Part shown: piece by piece, positions 45,601 through 53,912 of the stretch
Layout of the letters: each line of letters starts with the position of its first letter
Numbering within the stretch: the stretch's first letter is position 1
Assembly (NCBI GenBank): GCA_945861415.1
Contig: CAMAUV010000002.1
Span: 105,817-169,816, forward strand
Direction of reading: 5' to 3'
From: Akkermansia muciniphila
GTDB taxonomy: Bacteria; Verrucomicrobiota; Verrucomicrobiia; Verrucomicrobiales; V1-33
Length of the DNA stretch: 64,000 nt
Notes under the pieces: model-generated
The model's database searches: none
The model's input: the letters and a program-made list of their open reading frames with translations, nothing else
Told to the model about the DNA's origin: nothing
Translations under genes and position numbers: made by a program

Positions 45601-48600
45601 CCCTCGACTTCCTCGCGGCTTCGGCTGACCGCACACCTGCACTCACCCCGAGCAATGTGATCGATACCGCCGAGCCCTCGCTAAATTTCGTGGATCCAGC
45701 CACCAATGGGGGGGGGGGAGGGATAGTCTCAGGTGACCGCCCGTTCCCCGCTGATGCGCTGTCCACCAGTAACAATGGAGGTGTGAACCGCGATGACAAT
45801 TATGTCGTCACTTCCGCTCACGGCGTTATCCAAATCACTGAGGCCGCAGACTACACCTTCAACCTTCATGGTGACGACGGTTTCATGTTCCGCATTAAAG
45901 CGGCTAGCGGCCCCCATCCGAAGTTCGCTGCCGTCGGCGGCGCGGGTTCTGTGGACCTAGTTCAGCAGAACGTGCTCTACTTCGCATCCGGCACGGGTGA
46001 CCACAATACCCGCGGCGTTGTCCGCCTCACCCCGGGCACCTACAAGCTGGAATACGTCACATGGGAGGGCGGTGGCGGCTTCTTCTACGAGGTCAGTGCC
46101 GCCAAAGGTTTCTTCTTGAACGACAGCGACACGACCGCATGGCGCGCGACTGGCTATCAGGTCACTCCATACCCTTCGGCGTCCGCATGGACGGTGCTCA
46201 GCACTCTGCCCGGTGGGTTAATTGTCTCGACTCTGCCCGGTGCCGACGCCGCAGTTGACGCTGCTATTGCTACAGATGCCGCAGCCGCAACGTCGACTTG
46301 GCCGCAAATCAACTTCTTCGATCCGCAAAGTGGTGGAACCGGACGAATCCCGGGTGATGTGCCGTGGCCGAGGGATACCGCTGCTGACGATAACAAGTAT
46401 GCCATGCGCATGTCCAGCACGTTGAATATTCCGGTTTCTGGAAGCTATCTCATCGGCTTCCAAGGCGACGATGGCACAAAGCTGACCGTGGGAGGCACTC
46501 ACGGTGGATTCAGTGCGCTTACGGAGAACGCCACCAATGCCGGAACTATCGGACGCACGAAGCTTGTGATCAACAACATCGGAAGCCTCGCAGTTCCATC
46601 AGGGGCTGCCCTGCGCTCCGGCCTGGTCAACTACTGGAACTTTGACAATAACCTCACCGACCAAGCCAATGGCCTTGCGGGGACGTCCAGTTCCGTAGCC
46701 GACAACGGAACGTTTGCCGGATTAAACGGAACCGACGGTATTTCCTTTGGCACGGGACTCTTTGGAGCTGCCACCAACCAAAATGGCGCCGGTGGCGGGG
46801 CCGCCGGTCAGGAGAACGACGGCTTCGTGCGTGTGGCGCGCAGCACAGACACGCTTTTTGGTGCCAACGCCACGAACCCTGGAAACCTAAGTAACGTTAC
46901 CACATCTATGTGGATCAACGTCGCAGGATTCGACACGGGCTGGCAGACGGCGATCTCCCACGGTGAGGGTGCTCAATATCGAATTGCCCGCCGCGGGGGT
47001 TCAGATTTTGTCGCCTATGCCGGAGGAGTGGGTGAGGGAGCGGGGAATGGCCCCAGTGTCGCCGCGGGCACCGGTTGGCACCATCTTGTCGCGACTAGCC
47101 AAGGCGGAGTGAACACCAAGTTTTGGGTTAACGGGACTCTCATCGCCACCGGTGGAGCCCCCAACATCAATGACGCTCAAGGTAATTCCCTGCTGAACCT
47201 CAACATCGGGGCCAACCCGGACACTGGAAACAATAACCGCGAGTGGTTTGGTTCTATTGATGATGTCGCCCAATGGAATCGCGTCTTGAGTGACTCTGAA
47301 ATCGCCCAAATCTACGGCGGTGGTTCGGCCACGGCGCAGTCGCTCGGCGGCCTGCTCATTCCGGAGCCTGCCACCGGCGCTCCAGCTGGGAATTCTGACG
47401 AATTCTCATCGGTTATTCCGGGTGTTCCAGGAGCGATCGCCGGTGACTCGAATACTGCCATCTCCACAACCGATGTAGCAGGCAACAAGGTTACCGTTCC
47501 ATGGGTAGCCGGCCTAAATCCGGCAAGCCCTGCTGGTGAAACGACTGCATTTAGCGTGGAAGCGTGGGTAAAGCCTGCTACCTCTACCGGCGCTCCTCAA
47601 ACCGTAGTTAATTCCATGATAGCCGGCACGCAACAAAACCCGGCAAATGGCAACGACCGAAGCGGCTACAATCTCAGGTATAGCAACGATGGCTGGCAGT
47701 TTATTCTTGGAAACGAGAAAATTTACTGTATTGTCCTCCATGCTGGCGGCACGGTTACTGTTGGAGAGTGGCAGCACATAGTGGCCACATTTGATGGGAC
47801 GACCGCCAGACTCTATAAGAATGGTGCTCAGATTGCTGTTGGCGCAATCGGTGGTGGACAACAGCCCGGCGGGCCGGCAGTTCAGGATCCAACGGGCATC
47901 CCGAAAGCTAATTATGCTGCACCTCTATACATTGGTAAGCGGGGATTTGGAGACTGGCGGATCGATGGAGCAGTGGATGAAGTGGCGATCTATGGAGCAG
48001 CGCTCGATGAGGGCACCATCAACAGCCACGCTGACAACGGGGTGGATCCGAATCGCCTCCGGCCCTACTCTTCACTGGTATTGGCATCCTCGCCGCTCGC
48101 CTACTATAGGCTGGGGGAACCTTCCTCGGAGCTGATCGACACTGGGACCATATTCACCGATGTCCCAACAGGTAACAGCAGCACGGTTGGCCGTATCTTC
48201 CTTGAGGCTGGCACCTACCCTATCAGCGCCACTTTCTGGGAAGACGGAGGCGGTTCCTACATTGAAATTTTCGCCTCGCCCGACACACCTGGTGCAGGAT
48301 TTAGGGCGATTGGGCCTGCTGCCGTCGACGTCCCCGGGCTGCCTTTGGTAACCCACCCCACCCCTACACCAGCACCGCCGACCGGTGGTCTTGTCGTCCT
48401 GCCGGGCGGAGCGCTCAGCGTTACGTTCGCTTCCGTGCCCTACGCCACCTACACCCTAGAATCCTCCACGGATATGGTGAACTGGGTGGTCATCAACAAC
48501 GATATCCGAGCAGCGGCGACGGGTGGGTCCACGACTTACACCGGCGTCGTCAATGAGTCGTTCTTTGTAGCCCCGACAGACCGCCGCGCCTACTACCGGA

Positions 48601-48617
48601 TCATTCCGAATCCGTAA
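42609..48617 (+). CDS. Giant secreted modular protein: LamG and PA14-like domains
   Basis: 2,002 residues with an N-terminal signal (SLLLSFPLWSLPLNGA). Domain order by eye: LamG at about 28-245; a beta-sandwich with WEIYGVKVTAGG; PA14-like copy 1 split into two parts (507-640 and 887-940) with a LamG domain between; an intact PA14-like domain (about 1035-1165, with DYTFNLHGDDGFMFRIK); PA14-like copy 2 split (1185-1315 and 1850-1905) with two LamG domains between; C-terminal motif TYTLESSTDMVNW. The PA14-like copies keep the hallmark GDDGSKLTVGG and FWEDGGGSS. These modules bind glycans in other proteins, so an adhesin or glycan-capturing surface protein is likely. It has an 11-G run (45708-45718) and strong internal repeats. 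AraC is divergent upstream; a terminator follows. Confidence 0.8.
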   Translation: MKLYNRTNLAKSLLLSFPLWSLPLNGAILVNLDATALPLGPLPTWINTGTIAGNFNATGSPGVTSVAGLNAVTLEGGSDFYAGPPAGGTIAGAFPQRSIEVWAHNPSIAGEETLVAWGRRGGGEGTNMAFNYGNNASFGAVGHWGGGPDLGWNNAGGAPTQGAWHYLVYTYDDSTTRVYSDGVLQNSEASSLATHADLPFVIGGQNNDQGVPAGFNSGLSIARVRIHDTVLSDGDISTNYTTERSTLFLGATLDGTRVVSTSAVAFTLSDIPPASVTNPGTFTVTAGGAVAHWTVPGGEGILNGSLTTPTLLLPNNGPVTLTLKHRYNIEGDNYDGAVVQVSVNGGPFNNLETTNFSQNGYNAGPLIGNNVLIGQLAWGQASLGFSAGAKITSIATIPDVEAGDEIDVRFLGAWDEGFTPDGPDWEIYGVKVTAGGAVMIDENFSEGNGGFSSESTAPGGAWNFLAGDQPVLGTLTPSKTGNTLTLTQAINWAPGRTYNFTIAGQEVTPWPSASAWTVLSTLPGGLIVSSLPGADAAVDAAVAADAAAATSTWPQINFSDPQGAGSGRIPGDAAWPRDTADDDNKYAMRMSSTLNIPVSGSYLIGFQGDDGSKLTVGGTHGGFSALTQNATNAGTIGRGNTIAANLGSLGAAVNFSPVTTATWSQAGAIANDPNTAVSTTGGATRLRVPLNTNLNPATAFSVELWAKPSTVPGGLTCVCSSGNFANPRMGWLIYMDPVLGWNFRGYNGLNQATVFNISTGGVPVAGNWYHIVATWSGSEAIIYVNGVASAPASGVTTYVPATTSLSDGSLTVGARADNAFAWSGLVDELAIYPAALDLGTIDAHKNNAEDTNRLRTYQSLILEANPLGYWRLGESLQPFADLGTITTDVATGDSSTVGRIFLEAGTYPISATFWEDGGGSSFEIFASPDTPEAAFQALGPATGNPLSYTVSWTAPSLPFGAPRTWPVSLPGPLGTANAWGVRTYLNEGLNGGDNLTAALDFLAASADRTPALTPSNVIDTAEPSLNFVDPATNGGGGGIVSGDRPFPADALSTSNNGGVNRDDNYVVTSAHGVIQITEAADYTFNLHGDDGFMFRIKAASGPHPKFAAVGGAGSVDLVQQNVLYFASGTGDHNTRGVVRLTPGTYKLEYVTWEGGGGFFYEVSAAKGFFLNDSDTTAWRATGYQVTPYPSASAWTVLSTLPGGLIVSTLPGADAAVDAAIATDAAAATSTWPQINFFDPQSGGTGRIPGDVPWPRDTAADDNKYAMRMSSTLNIPVSGSYLIGFQGDDGTKLTVGGTHGGFSALTENATNAGTIGRTKLVINNIGSLAVPSGAALRSGLVNYWNFDNNLTDQANGLAGTSSSVADNGTFAGLNGTDGISFGTGLFGAATNQNGAGGGAAGQENDGFVRVARSTDTLFGANATNPGNLSNVTTSMWINVAGFDTGWQTAISHGEGAQYRIARRGGSDFVAYAGGVGEGAGNGPSVAAGTGWHHLVATSQGGVNTKFWVNGTLIATGGAPNINDAQGNSLLNLNIGANPDTGNNNREWFGSIDDVAQWNRVLSDSEIAQIYGGGSATAQSLGGLLIPEPATGAPAGNSDEFSSVIPGVPGAIAGDSNTAISTTDVAGNKVTVPWVAGLNPASPAGETTAFSVEAWVKPATSTGAPQTVVNSMIAGTQQNPANGNDRSGYNLRYSNDGWQFILGNEKIYCIVLHAGGTVTVGEWQHIVATFDGTTARLYKNGAQIAVGAIGGGQQPGGPAVQDPTGIPKANYAAPLYIGKRGFGDWRIDGAVDEVAIYGAALDEGTINSHADNGVDPNRLRPYSSLVLASSPLAYYRLGEPSSELIDTGTIFTDVPTGNSSTVGRIFLEAGTYPISATFWEDGGGSYIEIFASPDTPGAGFRAIGPAAVDVPGLPLVTHPTPTPAPPTGGLVVLPGGALSVTFASVPYATYTLESSTDMVNWVVINNDIRAAATGGSTTYTGVVNESFFVAPTDRRAYYRIIPNP
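44127..44518 (+). repeat. Internal repeat 1A (first PA14-like half, copy 1)
   Basis: 392 bases with a near-identical second copy of the same length at 46161-46552. It encodes the segment from (W/Y)PSASAWTVLSTLPGG to NATNAGTIG. Differences are scattered and few, and the lengths match exactly, which points to a recent duplication. Confidence 0.9.
45267..45431 (+). repeat. Internal repeat 2A (second PA14-like half, copy 1)
   Basis: 165 bases nearly identical to 48156-48320, including about 80 bases without a mismatch. It encodes STVGRIFLEAGTYPISATFW and closes PA14-like copy 1. Confidence 0.9.
45708..45718 (+). repeat. G(11) homopolymer inside the giant surface protein gene
   Basis: Eleven consecutive G, then AGGG, encoding a run of Gly within DPATN-G5-IVSGD (residues about 1034-1038). 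Runs of this length are prone to slippage by one base. Confidence 0.85.
46161..46552 (+). repeat. Internal repeat 1B (first PA14-like half, copy 2)
   Basis: The second copy of the 392-base repeat at 44127-44518. The flanking downstream sequence differs completely: a single LamG follows copy 1 and two LamG domains follow this one. Confidence 0.9.
48156..48320 (+). repeat. Internal repeat 2B (second PA14-like half, copy 2)
   Basis: The partner of 45267-45431. It closes PA14-like copy 2 after the two inserted LamG domains. Confidence 0.9.
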
Positions 48618-48656
48618 ACCTATAAGAAGCCGTGATCCCTTGATCGCGGCCGGCGA

Positions 48657-48697
48657 ACGGGCGCTCTGCATAACGCAGTGCGCCCGTTTTGCTTTAA
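48657..48697 (+). terminator. Rho-independent terminator after the giant surface protein gene
   Basis: ACGGGCGC and GCGCCCGT form an eight-base stem around a second CTGC/GCAG stem, with a TTTTGCTTT tail. It lies 40 bases past the stop codon and separates the gene from the next large gene. Confidence 0.9.
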
Positions 48698-48727
48698 TCG
48701 TAAGAATTTCGTAGTCCCGCCACCGCC

Positions 48728-51700
48728 ATGCAATCACTTCCGTGCCGCTTCGCACTCTTGCTCACCTGCCTCCTCGCGCCAATAGCTCATGTGCCGGCCG
48801 CTCTTGTCGGTTATTGGGCATTTGATTCGCCCGTCACTCCCGGGATAGACCGCAGTGGAAATGGTTACTCCCTCACGCTGCAGACGGTGAGCTACATTGC
48901 TGCCGGGAAACGGGGCGGGGCCGTCGCCTTCAACGGCACCAGCAGTTACTGCCTGGCAAACATCGCCGCGCTGCCCTTAGGAAACAGCCCCTACACGCTT
49001 TCCGCGTGGATTAAGCCCACGGCCACCGGCACGCGGGGCATCATGGGCTGGGGCAGCTTTGGACAAACCCGTAGGGTCATCGCCATCCGCCTCAACGGCA
49101 CCAATGGATTGCGTCACCAGTGGGGAAATGCGGACCTCGACTCCGCGCCATCCGCCAATTACTCCGACGGCCAGTGGCACCACATCGCCGCCGTCTATGA
49201 CGGCACCACCCGGTCCACTTACATGGACGGCGTGCTGCTCAACTCGGACACTCCTGGACCTAACGGGGCTACTAATGTCAGCTTCCGCATCGGCAGCACT
49301 AACTCAGGGGAATTCTACCGAGGCCAAATTGACGAGGTGGCCGTCTGGAATCATGCCCTGACTGCTGTGGAACTGGAGAGCCTGACCTCGGGCGGGGTTC
49401 CGGCCGGAGGACCAAAGGTCACTTCCTTCACCGCCACCCCCACCGCCGCCTATGAGGGAGGTGCCGTGCAACTGGCATGGAACGTCGACCTTTCTAACGT
49501 CACCGGGGCTTATTCATGGGAATTGAAATCCGGCACCACGCTGGTGACCACGGGCACAGCCGCTTCCGCCTCACATACGGTCAGCATCCCGGACCTCGTG
49601 GGTGTGCGGCAGAATCTGACATGGAAGCTCCGCGCCATCGAAACTGGAGGCGGAAACATCGCGAATCTCGCCGGGGTAACTGTCGCTGCCGACCCGGGAC
49701 GCCCCATCGCGACCCCGCAGCCCTTTCTTTCCACCGCAGGCACATCCCCGCTGCCACTCACGCTCACCGGATCGGATCCTAACGGATCGCCCCTGACTTT
49801 TGCTGTCGTCACTCCGCCGGCGAAGGGGACGCTCACCGGGTCGCCGCCAGCGCTTACTTACACGGCATCTGTCGACGCCACAGGCGCAGACACATTTACC
49901 TTCGGGGCACAGGACGGGAAATACAATTCTGAGGCCGCCACCGTCACCATTCAAATTAACCCGGACCCGGCTCCGCCCTCGGACATAAGCCTTGATACCA
50001 CACAAGTCCCGGCCGCCAAAACTGCGGGCCAATTTGTGGCCATGATGGCGGCCACCGATATCAATCCCGGCGAGGCGCACACCTTCACGCTGGTCAGCGG
50101 CAGCGGCGATACCGACAACGCCAAATTCACCATCGGCGGTCACCAACTCAGGGCCGCTCAGAGTTTCGCCGGACTCAGCGGGCAGACGGTCACCATCCGC
50201 CTTCGCGCCACCGATGTCACCGGCCGCACCATCGAAGAATCGTTCGCCCTGACCGTGACGCCGCCACAGACCGGCGTTGTCATTAACGAGATCCACTTCA
50301 ACGGCGTGGACAACACCGTCCGGAATGAGTTCGTGGAATTGTTCAACAGCGGCGCAGCGCCGGCCAGCCTCACTAAGTGGCGGCTTTCCGGAGCCCTCGA
50401 TTATTCTTTTCCGGCTGGCACAACCCTCGCTCCGGGCGCATGGCTCTTGGTGGCTGCGGCACCATCGGTGGTCCAGTCCCAGTTCGGGAAAAACGCCCTC
50501 GGTCCATGGATCGGAACCCTCAGCTCCGACGGTGAAACCATCCGCCTCCGCGACCAAACCGACGCCGTCGTCGATGAAGTCGATTACGCGGTCGGATTCC
50601 CATGGCCTGTGGCGGCAGGCGGCGACGGGGCCTCGCTGGAACGAATTCATCCGATGCTGGATGGTTCGCTAGGCGGAAGCTGGCGTTCATCGGTAGTTCC
50701 GGCGGACAATGCGACCAAGGATACGGTGTCAGCCGGAGCGGTGAACCGGACATATTCCGCCAACGCACCCCCCTCGGCCCGTCAGGTGAAGCACAGCCCG
50801 CAGCAGCCGACGTCCCAGCAGCCCTTAGTCTTCTCCGCCACGGTCACTGATCCGGATGGCGTGGCTTCCGTCGCCCTGAGCTATCAGATCGTGCGACCGG
50901 GTAGCTACATTCCGCGCTACCTATCCAACATCCCCGCCGGCAACAACATCGCCACCGAGACCCGGGCGCTGAACCCGGAATTCGAACTCGCGGCGAACTG
51001 GACCACCATTCCTATGGCGAACGATGGCACCGTTCTTGATGCCCGCGGCGGCGACAGCATCTGGACCGCAGTGATCGCCCCGCAGCCGCACCGCACGCTG
51101 ATCCGCTACCGGATCACCGTCACCGACAATAACGGTGCCGCCGTCAGGGTTCCCTACAACGATGATCCGGCGTCAAATTTCGCCTGCTTCATCTACGACG
51201 GAGTGCCCGCTTACGGCAGCACTAACGCCGCCACGCTCCAGACCCTGCCGGTCTATCATCTGCTGGCCAAAGGAAGCGACTGGACCGACTGCATGGCCTA
51301 CGACTCGGCGAAGCAGATCAACCAGGGTCTCGAGGCCCGTTTCTATTATAACTGGAACGGCACATTCGTCTATGACGGCATCGTCTACGATCATATCAAG
51401 TACCGGACGCGAGGTGGCAACGGACGCTACCTCGGGGCAGGAAAACGCTCACTCCGTTTCAAATTCCACCGCGGGTCCTATCTGGCGGTGCGGGACCAGA
51501 AGGGTCGGCTGTATCCCCGCAAGTGGCAGACTCTGACCACCGGCAAAGGCATCGAAAACCACGGATCCCTAACGTTCGGGCTGAACGAGTGGCTGAACTA
51601 CCGGCTATGGAATGCCTACGGCGTTCCGGCCCCGTTCGCGCATTTCGTTCACTGGCGGAACATCACCACCGCTGCCGAACAGGCCGATGCCTTTCGCGGC

Positions 51701-53776
51701 GACTTTCAGGGACTGATCTTTATCCAAGAGGACTACGACATTCGCTTCCTTGAGGCCCACAAAATGGAAAAGGGCAACCTCTACAAGCTCCTCAACCAGA
51801 CGGATGCACCGCTGGATCAGCAGCGCTACCAGGCGTCATTCGCTACGAAAACCGGCGCCGATCACGCCTGGGTCGAGAATACCCTTACCGGCTTCACGCC
51901 GCCGGCCGACATCGAGGCCGGTGTGAATATGGACAAATGGACCCGCTACCACGCCATTTGCCAGGCGGTGCGCCACTACGATTACTGGCCGAGCGCGAAC
52001 AAGAACATGACCTACTACTTCGAACCGGTCTACACCCCGCAAAACGGAAACCGCGGAAAGCTATGGATACTGCCGTTCGACACCGATGCCTCATGGGGAC
52101 CGAACTGGAACAGCGGAGAGGATGCCGTCTACAATGCCCTCTTCGCCGCCGGTGGCGGTGGCGGCGATTCCGGCACTAACCCGACGCTCTGGCCGCAATA
52201 CTTCAACGCCGTCCGCGAAGTCCGGGATATCGCTTTCCAACCGGATCAGATCAATTCGCTGATTGATGAAAGCGCCGCCATCATCGCCGGAATCGTTTCC
52301 GCCGACTACGCACGATGGAGGACCGCTCCTGCCGACGCCGGCAGCTACTCCGGGATCTCCGGCCCCGGCATGACTTCTCTCGCCAGTCTCGTGCAGAACA
52401 TGAAAAACTTCGCCTTTACCGGCGGATCATGGGCCGGAGGTAGTGTCGGCACCGGTGGTCGCGCGGCTTTCCTTGATACCCTCCAGGCGTCGCAGAGCGA
52501 AGGCACCAAAATCCCCGCGACGCCCGTGATGACCTATGCCGGAACCGTCGCGTTCCCGGTGAACGATCTGCGATTCAACACCAGCGCCTTCATCGATCCT
52601 CAGGGTAATGAAACGTTTGGAGCCATGCAGTGGCGCCTCGCCGAAATTACCGATCCGACCGCACCGGCCCATGTCGCCGGGGAACCACTCAAGCTGGAAA
52701 TCGAGGCGGCGTTTGTCTCGCCTGACATCATTTCGTATGTGGCAGAGTTTCGCTTTCCGGCTTCCGTTGTCCGCGCCGGACACACCTACCGGGCTCGTGT
52801 CCGGATGCGCGACAAAACCGGACGGTTCAGCCACTGGAGCAACCCCGTTCAATTCACCGCCACAGCGGCCAATGTCGCCCCCTATCAAGCCAGTCTCGTC
52901 ATCAACGAATTCATGTATCACCCGGCTCCGGTCAGCGCGGCGGAAACGGCCGCCGGCTGGACGGATTCCGATTTCGAATACATCGAGCTCCGCAATGTGA
53001 GCGTGTTGCCCGTCGATTTAACGGACGTGCGCTTCACCAAAGGCGTGGATTTTGATTTTGCCCCTGGCACCGTCATCGATCCGGGCGCCAGCCTAGTTGT
53101 CGTAAGGAATTCCGCTGCATTTGTCTCTCGCTATGGTGCGGGCAGGCCAGTCGCCGGCGTGTGGGACGCGGGCGATACGCTCAGCGATGGAGGAGAAGAA
53201 ATTAAACTCAGTTTCGGTGCTGGAAATGAGATTACTGTCTTCACTTACAATGACAGACTGCCGTGGCCGGTGGCTGCCGACGGTCAGGGCCCAAGTGTTG
53301 TGCGGCGCTTTCCGGAGAATCTATTGCTGGACCCTGCGGCTCCCGCCAACTGGCGCGCCAGTTATCAGCCTAAGGGATCGCCCGGAGGCGACGACCGACC
53401 GGACTACGCCACGTGGGCTGCTGCTGCCGGGCTTTCTGGAGGGCCGCTCGACGATCCTGACAAGGACGGTTATGCCAGCGTGGTTGAGTATCTGCTGATG
53501 TCGGATGCTTCGCTCCCTGGTTCTCTACCTGCTCTGACAACCAGCATCGCCCCGATGCCAGGCCCTTCACGGCTGACGCTGCAGCTCAACCGGCGCGATG
53601 TGCCTGGATCGACTCGCTATCAGGTTCAATTTTCGAGCGACCTGAGCGGATGGAATATTGGCGCAACTATGACCGGTGCCGTGATCGAGCCCGACGGTTC
53701 CATCCAGGAAACATGGCTAAGCGATACTCCCCCGCCGGGACGTCAGGCGGTCTTTGGAAGAGTCCTGGTTCACTAA
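48728..53776 (+). CDS. Giant secreted protein: LamG, cadherin-like, lamin-tail and CotH kinase-like domains
   Basis: 1,682 residues. Signal peptide (MQSLPCRFALLLTCLLAPIA), LamG at about 27-215 (YWAFDSPVTPGIDRSGNG), Ig/cadherin-like modules to about 512, a lamin-tail domain at 515-665 (VINEIHFNGVDNTVRNEFVE), a CotH-like region at about 800-1170 (LPVYHLLAKGSDWTDCM, KYRTRGGNGRY, IFIQEDYDIRFLEAHKMEKG and PFDTDASWG), a second lamin-tail domain at about 1385-1510 (LVINEFMYHPAPVS) and a C-terminal stretch TRYQVQFSSDLSGWN. CotH proteins are atypical kinases, so a phosphorylating activity outside the cell is conceivable; I do not assign it. It follows a terminator, so it has its own promoter. Similar LTD-CotH proteins are frequent in Verrucomicrobia. 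Confidence 0.82.
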   Translation: MQSLPCRFALLLTCLLAPIAHVPAALVGYWAFDSPVTPGIDRSGNGYSLTLQTVSYIAAGKRGGAVAFNGTSSYCLANIAALPLGNSPYTLSAWIKPTATGTRGIMGWGSFGQTRRVIAIRLNGTNGLRHQWGNADLDSAPSANYSDGQWHHIAAVYDGTTRSTYMDGVLLNSDTPGPNGATNVSFRIGSTNSGEFYRGQIDEVAVWNHALTAVELESLTSGGVPAGGPKVTSFTATPTAAYEGGAVQLAWNVDLSNVTGAYSWELKSGTTLVTTGTAASASHTVSIPDLVGVRQNLTWKLRAIETGGGNIANLAGVTVAADPGRPIATPQPFLSTAGTSPLPLTLTGSDPNGSPLTFAVVTPPAKGTLTGSPPALTYTASVDATGADTFTFGAQDGKYNSEAATVTIQINPDPAPPSDISLDTTQVPAAKTAGQFVAMMAATDINPGEAHTFTLVSGSGDTDNAKFTIGGHQLRAAQSFAGLSGQTVTIRLRATDVTGRTIEESFALTVTPPQTGVVINEIHFNGVDNTVRNEFVELFNSGAAPASLTKWRLSGALDYSFPAGTTLAPGAWLLVAAAPSVVQSQFGKNALGPWIGTLSSDGETIRLRDQTDAVVDEVDYAVGFPWPVAAGGDGASLERIHPMLDGSLGGSWRSSVVPADNATKDTVSAGAVNRTYSANAPPSARQVKHSPQQPTSQQPLVFSATVTDPDGVASVALSYQIVRPGSYIPRYLSNIPAGNNIATETRALNPEFELAANWTTIPMANDGTVLDARGGDSIWTAVIAPQPHRTLIRYRITVTDNNGAAVRVPYNDDPASNFACFIYDGVPAYGSTNAATLQTLPVYHLLAKGSDWTDCMAYDSAKQINQGLEARFYYNWNGTFVYDGIVYDHIKYRTRGGNGRYLGAGKRSLRFKFHRGSYLAVRDQKGRLYPRKWQTLTTGKGIENHGSLTFGLNEWLNYRLWNAYGVPAPFAHFVHWRNITTAAEQADAFRGDFQGLIFIQEDYDIRFLEAHKMEKGNLYKLLNQTDAPLDQQRYQASFATKTGADHAWVENTLTGFTPPADIEAGVNMDKWTRYHAICQAVRHYDYWPSANKNMTYYFEPVYTPQNGNRGKLWILPFDTDASWGPNWNSGEDAVYNALFAAGGGGGDSGTNPTLWPQYFNAVREVRDIAFQPDQINSLIDESAAIIAGIVSADYARWRTAPADAGSYSGISGPGMTSLASLVQNMKNFAFTGGSWAGGSVGTGGRAAFLDTLQASQSEGTKIPATPVMTYAGTVAFPVNDLRFNTSAFIDPQGNETFGAMQWRLAEITDPTAPAHVAGEPLKLEIEAAFVSPDIISYVAEFRFPASVVRAGHTYRARVRMRDKTGRFSHWSNPVQFTATAANVAPYQASLVINEFMYHPAPVSAAETAAGWTDSDFEYIELRNVSVLPVDLTDVRFTKGVDFDFAPGTVIDPGASLVVVRNSAAFVSRYGAGRPVAGVWDAGDTLSDGGEEIKLSFGAGNEITVFTYNDRLPWPVAADGQGPSVVRRFPENLLLDPAAPANWRASYQPKGSPGGDDRPDYATWAAAAGLSGGPLDDPDKDGYASVVEYLLMSDASLPGSLPALTTSIAPMPGPSRLTLQLNRRDVPGSTRYQVQFSSDLSGWNIGATMTGAVIEPDGSIQETWLSDTPPPGRQAVFGRVLVH

Positions 53777-53912
53777 GGCTGGACCCTGAACTCTGATCCT
53801 GTGACAGCTCTATAGGCGCCTCTTTGACCAATACCATAACCGGTGCTGCGCTGGACGGACAGGCTTCATGGCAGGCTGTTGCCCTTAAGCCAGAGCCAGA
53901 ACGGCATTCCCA

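Noticed and set aside
49571..50650. A 359-codon minus-strand frame within the LamG/CotH protein gene
   Set aside because: Antisense to clear LTD and cadherin-like motifs and without any domain of its own.
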